Below, piece by piece: positions 61,948 through 64,000 of a stretch of 64,000 nt of DNA. The stretch's first letter is position 1, and the number at the start of each line of letters is the position of its first letter. The translations under genes were made by a program, and so were the position numbers. Source of the stretch: Acanthacorydalis orientalis (taxonomy: Eukaryota > Arthropoda > Insecta > Megaloptera > Corydalidae); contig CM068313.1 of the NCBI GenBank assembly GCA_034766995.1, positions 37,459,996 through 37,523,995 on the forward strand, read 5' to 3'. The notes beneath the pieces are model-generated. The model was given only the letters and a program-made list of their open reading frames with translations. It did not search any database and was not told the DNA's origin.

Positions 61948-62700
61948 CCATATATGTATTACGAAATTAACATAAAATATATTCTTAACTTTGTTTCAAA
62001 AATTAGTCTTAACTTTGTTATACATTTTTAAATACCGGTCCTAATTGTTTTCATTTAAAATGAAATGAAACTATATAGAACAAAGATCTATAATTTAGAA
62101 TCAAACGAGGTTATATCATTATTTTACGAGACATAGGTTGGGTCGCTGTTTGGTTGATCGCATCGCTAATTCCAAATTAAACGAAGGCTCACTAATTTAA
62201 ATAGACGTAAATATAATTTTATTGAATATATTATTCAGTAATTAACTTAATTAATTACTCATTATTAATTCAACATTCGTGAAGATATAATTAATAAATT
62301 ACAATAGTTATTAAAGTATTATTAAATAATGCACGCAAATGTTTAGAAATATTTCTAGAAGTTCAACGTTCCGGTGACTATCATTAGATGAGGTATTGTT
62401 TTAAACAATACATAGTCACGTGTTATGTTCATTGTAATTGGATCCGTCAATCAGTAAACATATATACAAAGAGATATTAACTTTCATTATGTTAGTATGT
62501 AATAATAATAGGCATTTGAACTATTTGAGATATTCTTGTGCTTAAGGTTTCATTTATCGTTAAATTACTTGGAAGCCAACAAAAAATACATATTTTAAGT
62601 ATTATAAGTAACAATTTCAAAGCGTTAAGAATGTAATTTGGGACAAAACAATAAATTTTATAAAAAAAATCAGTTTTTTTACAAACTTAATACAAAACTC
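61948..62700. other. Gene-free AT-rich stretch
   Basis: No gene or element recognised. Confidence 0.5.
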
Positions 62701-62904
62701 AAAAAAAATATATTTATAAACAAACATTATACTTACGTTCTTGATATAAATATTTTGAATCATAAAGAATTTCAATGCTATTAAAATGACAGTCATTTTT
62801 AGTTAATAAATGTTCAAACTGATGGCACATATAAAACAGACAAAAGAAAATTTGTATTAAGTTGGTAGAAAAATAATTACGGTTTATGAATTTTAAATTC
62901 ATAT

Positions 62905-63227
62905 ACATTTTTCTTTTTTTTTGATTTTCCTGGGTGTTTTAAGTGGTCTAGAACTGTTGCATGAATAACACCTATCTATTGTGTAAGCTCTAGAATTGTT
63001 TTATGCGTGGTTCTGATTCAACTAACGTCTTCAGTTGGTATGAACTGAAGAAGGACGCCTGCGACCTTCTTCATCTCCAGTACGAATTTTTTGAAACTAC
63101 TATTGCACAGTACGTTCCTTGACAGTACCCACATCAAAAGCATCATTTAATTTACGAGCAGTTTCTGCTGCTTTACCACCCGTTTTGAACTCATATAAAA
63201 AATTGCTCTTATTTGCTTTTTTTCCAT
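62905..63227 (-). pseudogene. Decayed mariner transposase, N-terminal part
   Basis: On the minus strand from an ATG at 63225-63227 the translation starts MEKKQIRAIF. After a frameshift it continues YEFKTGGKAAETARKLNDAF, VGTVKERTVQ, a stop in place of Trp, WFQKIRTGDEEGRRRPS, and further on HATVLDHLK. This is the helix-turn-helix DNA-binding domain layout of mariner transposases. The catalytic part is not clearly present; a 64-codon frame at 62714-62908 containing EILYDSKY may be a very decayed remnant. No TIR was identified. Confidence 0.75.
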
Positions 63228-64000
63228 CTTTAATTCAATACCCCAATTTGAAACAAAATTAATAATGAAACGAAAGTCGATGTTACCAAAATACAGACCG
63301 AAAACGCACTTTAAAATGACAACAGGATGAAATGATACTTTTATTGAAAAAAATAAGGTTAGAATTCATAAACAAAACGCAATTATTTTCCTACCGCCCT
63401 AATATTTATGATAAAAACTTTCAGTTGTGCCTGTCACATTTTAAAGACATATTATTTAACTTCTAGCTTATCCACATAACAAAAATTGATTTCTAAAAAT
63501 TCAATAGTATAGATTAGCAATTTCAAACTTTTGGTCAATAAATTCTCTTAAAAAATATATGCGTTATCTTAAGCAATATTTTTTAAAAATAGCGATTTAT
63601 CTATTAAAATATGAAAAACTTATATCTTATAAGAATAGCATAATGCTATTAATACATAACGATGTGTGTTTGAGAATTAAAAAAACATTTTTTTTACGAA
63701 GAAACGGAAAAATACTTCATAGAATTATTGTAATAGAAATACATTTTCATCAAAATATAGAGAAAAAAATTAATAATACGAAGAATTCTGATATAATTAG
63801 ATTATAATAAATTTAATGTAGTTTTTGAACTTAATTGGAAAAAAAGAATAATAAATTGATACATTTAATTAAAGACAATGCGATCTATTTTGGTCCATTA
63901 AATTAATAATCTTTTCTTTAAATGTGTCAAATTATTAAAAAACGTTAATCCGACAACATAAAGAAAGGTGTTACAGTTTGCTTAAGTTAAAGTGTTTATT
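63228..64000. other. AT-rich end of the window
   Basis: No supported gene. The 82-codon frame at 63559-63807 is Lys/Ile/Phe-rich, as expected by chance at this composition. Confidence 0.5.

Overview
This window looks like nuclear DNA of an insect, most probably a hymenopteran and perhaps a bee. The grounds are very AT-rich DNA with small GC-richer spots, genes split by short introns with GT-AG boundaries and AATAAA signals, more than 50 long (TA)n arrays, and a relic load dominated by Tc1/mariner, piggyBac-like and hAT-like DNA elements with a few non-LTR retrotransposon tails. No prokaryotic, plasmid or CRISPR feature was seen. The assignment to a bee is inference from sequence style only.

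Layout. (1) Positions 1-12000 hold the only two conventional multi-exon genes, both on the minus strand. The first is a five-exon mitochondrial p32/C1QBP (MAM33) gene at 1181-2225. The second is a seven-exon gene at 6001-11825 for a 730-residue, probably nuclear protein with an acidic/Ser-rich N-terminus, a coiled coil, a basic patch, a polyproline run and a C-terminal MYND zinc finger. Its last MYND ligands lie on a 42-nt terminal exon, 1.7 kb beyond a splice donor that can also be read through to an intronic stop and polyadenylation signal. (2) Positions 12000-54800 are essentially a gene desert of AT-rich sequence, (TA)n arrays, several GC-richer promoter-like spots and transposon debris. 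The debris includes a mariner-type MITE (31.15 kb), a hAT-type MITE (31.74 kb), a TTAA-flanked foldback MITE (37.8 kb), a broken Tc1/mariner transposase gene with a matching TIR (40.2-41.25 kb), a second mariner relic (42.8 kb), a possible pogo/Tigger-like element (45.3 kb), a LINE relic (49.5 kb) and a second TTAA element (53.0 kb). (3) Positions 54861-55322 carry an apparently intact intronless THAP-domain gene on the minus strand, followed at 56.0-56.7 kb by the 3' end of a non-LTR retrotransposon whose 3' UTR is partly duplicated. (4) The remainder to 64000 has a LINE relic (61.2 kb), a perfect 18-bp hairpin (61.9 kb), a mariner transposase relic (62.9-63.2 kb) and AT-rich filler.

The genes do not form an obvious pathway: C1QBP acts in the mitochondrial matrix, while the MYND and THAP proteins are putative chromatin or transcription factors. 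The most interesting items are the split MYND finger with its alternative end, the set of well-preserved MITEs (one paired with its likely parent family), and the AP-1/CNC-like motif cluster in a GC island at 29.5 kb. All calls were made by reading the sequence; no database search was run.
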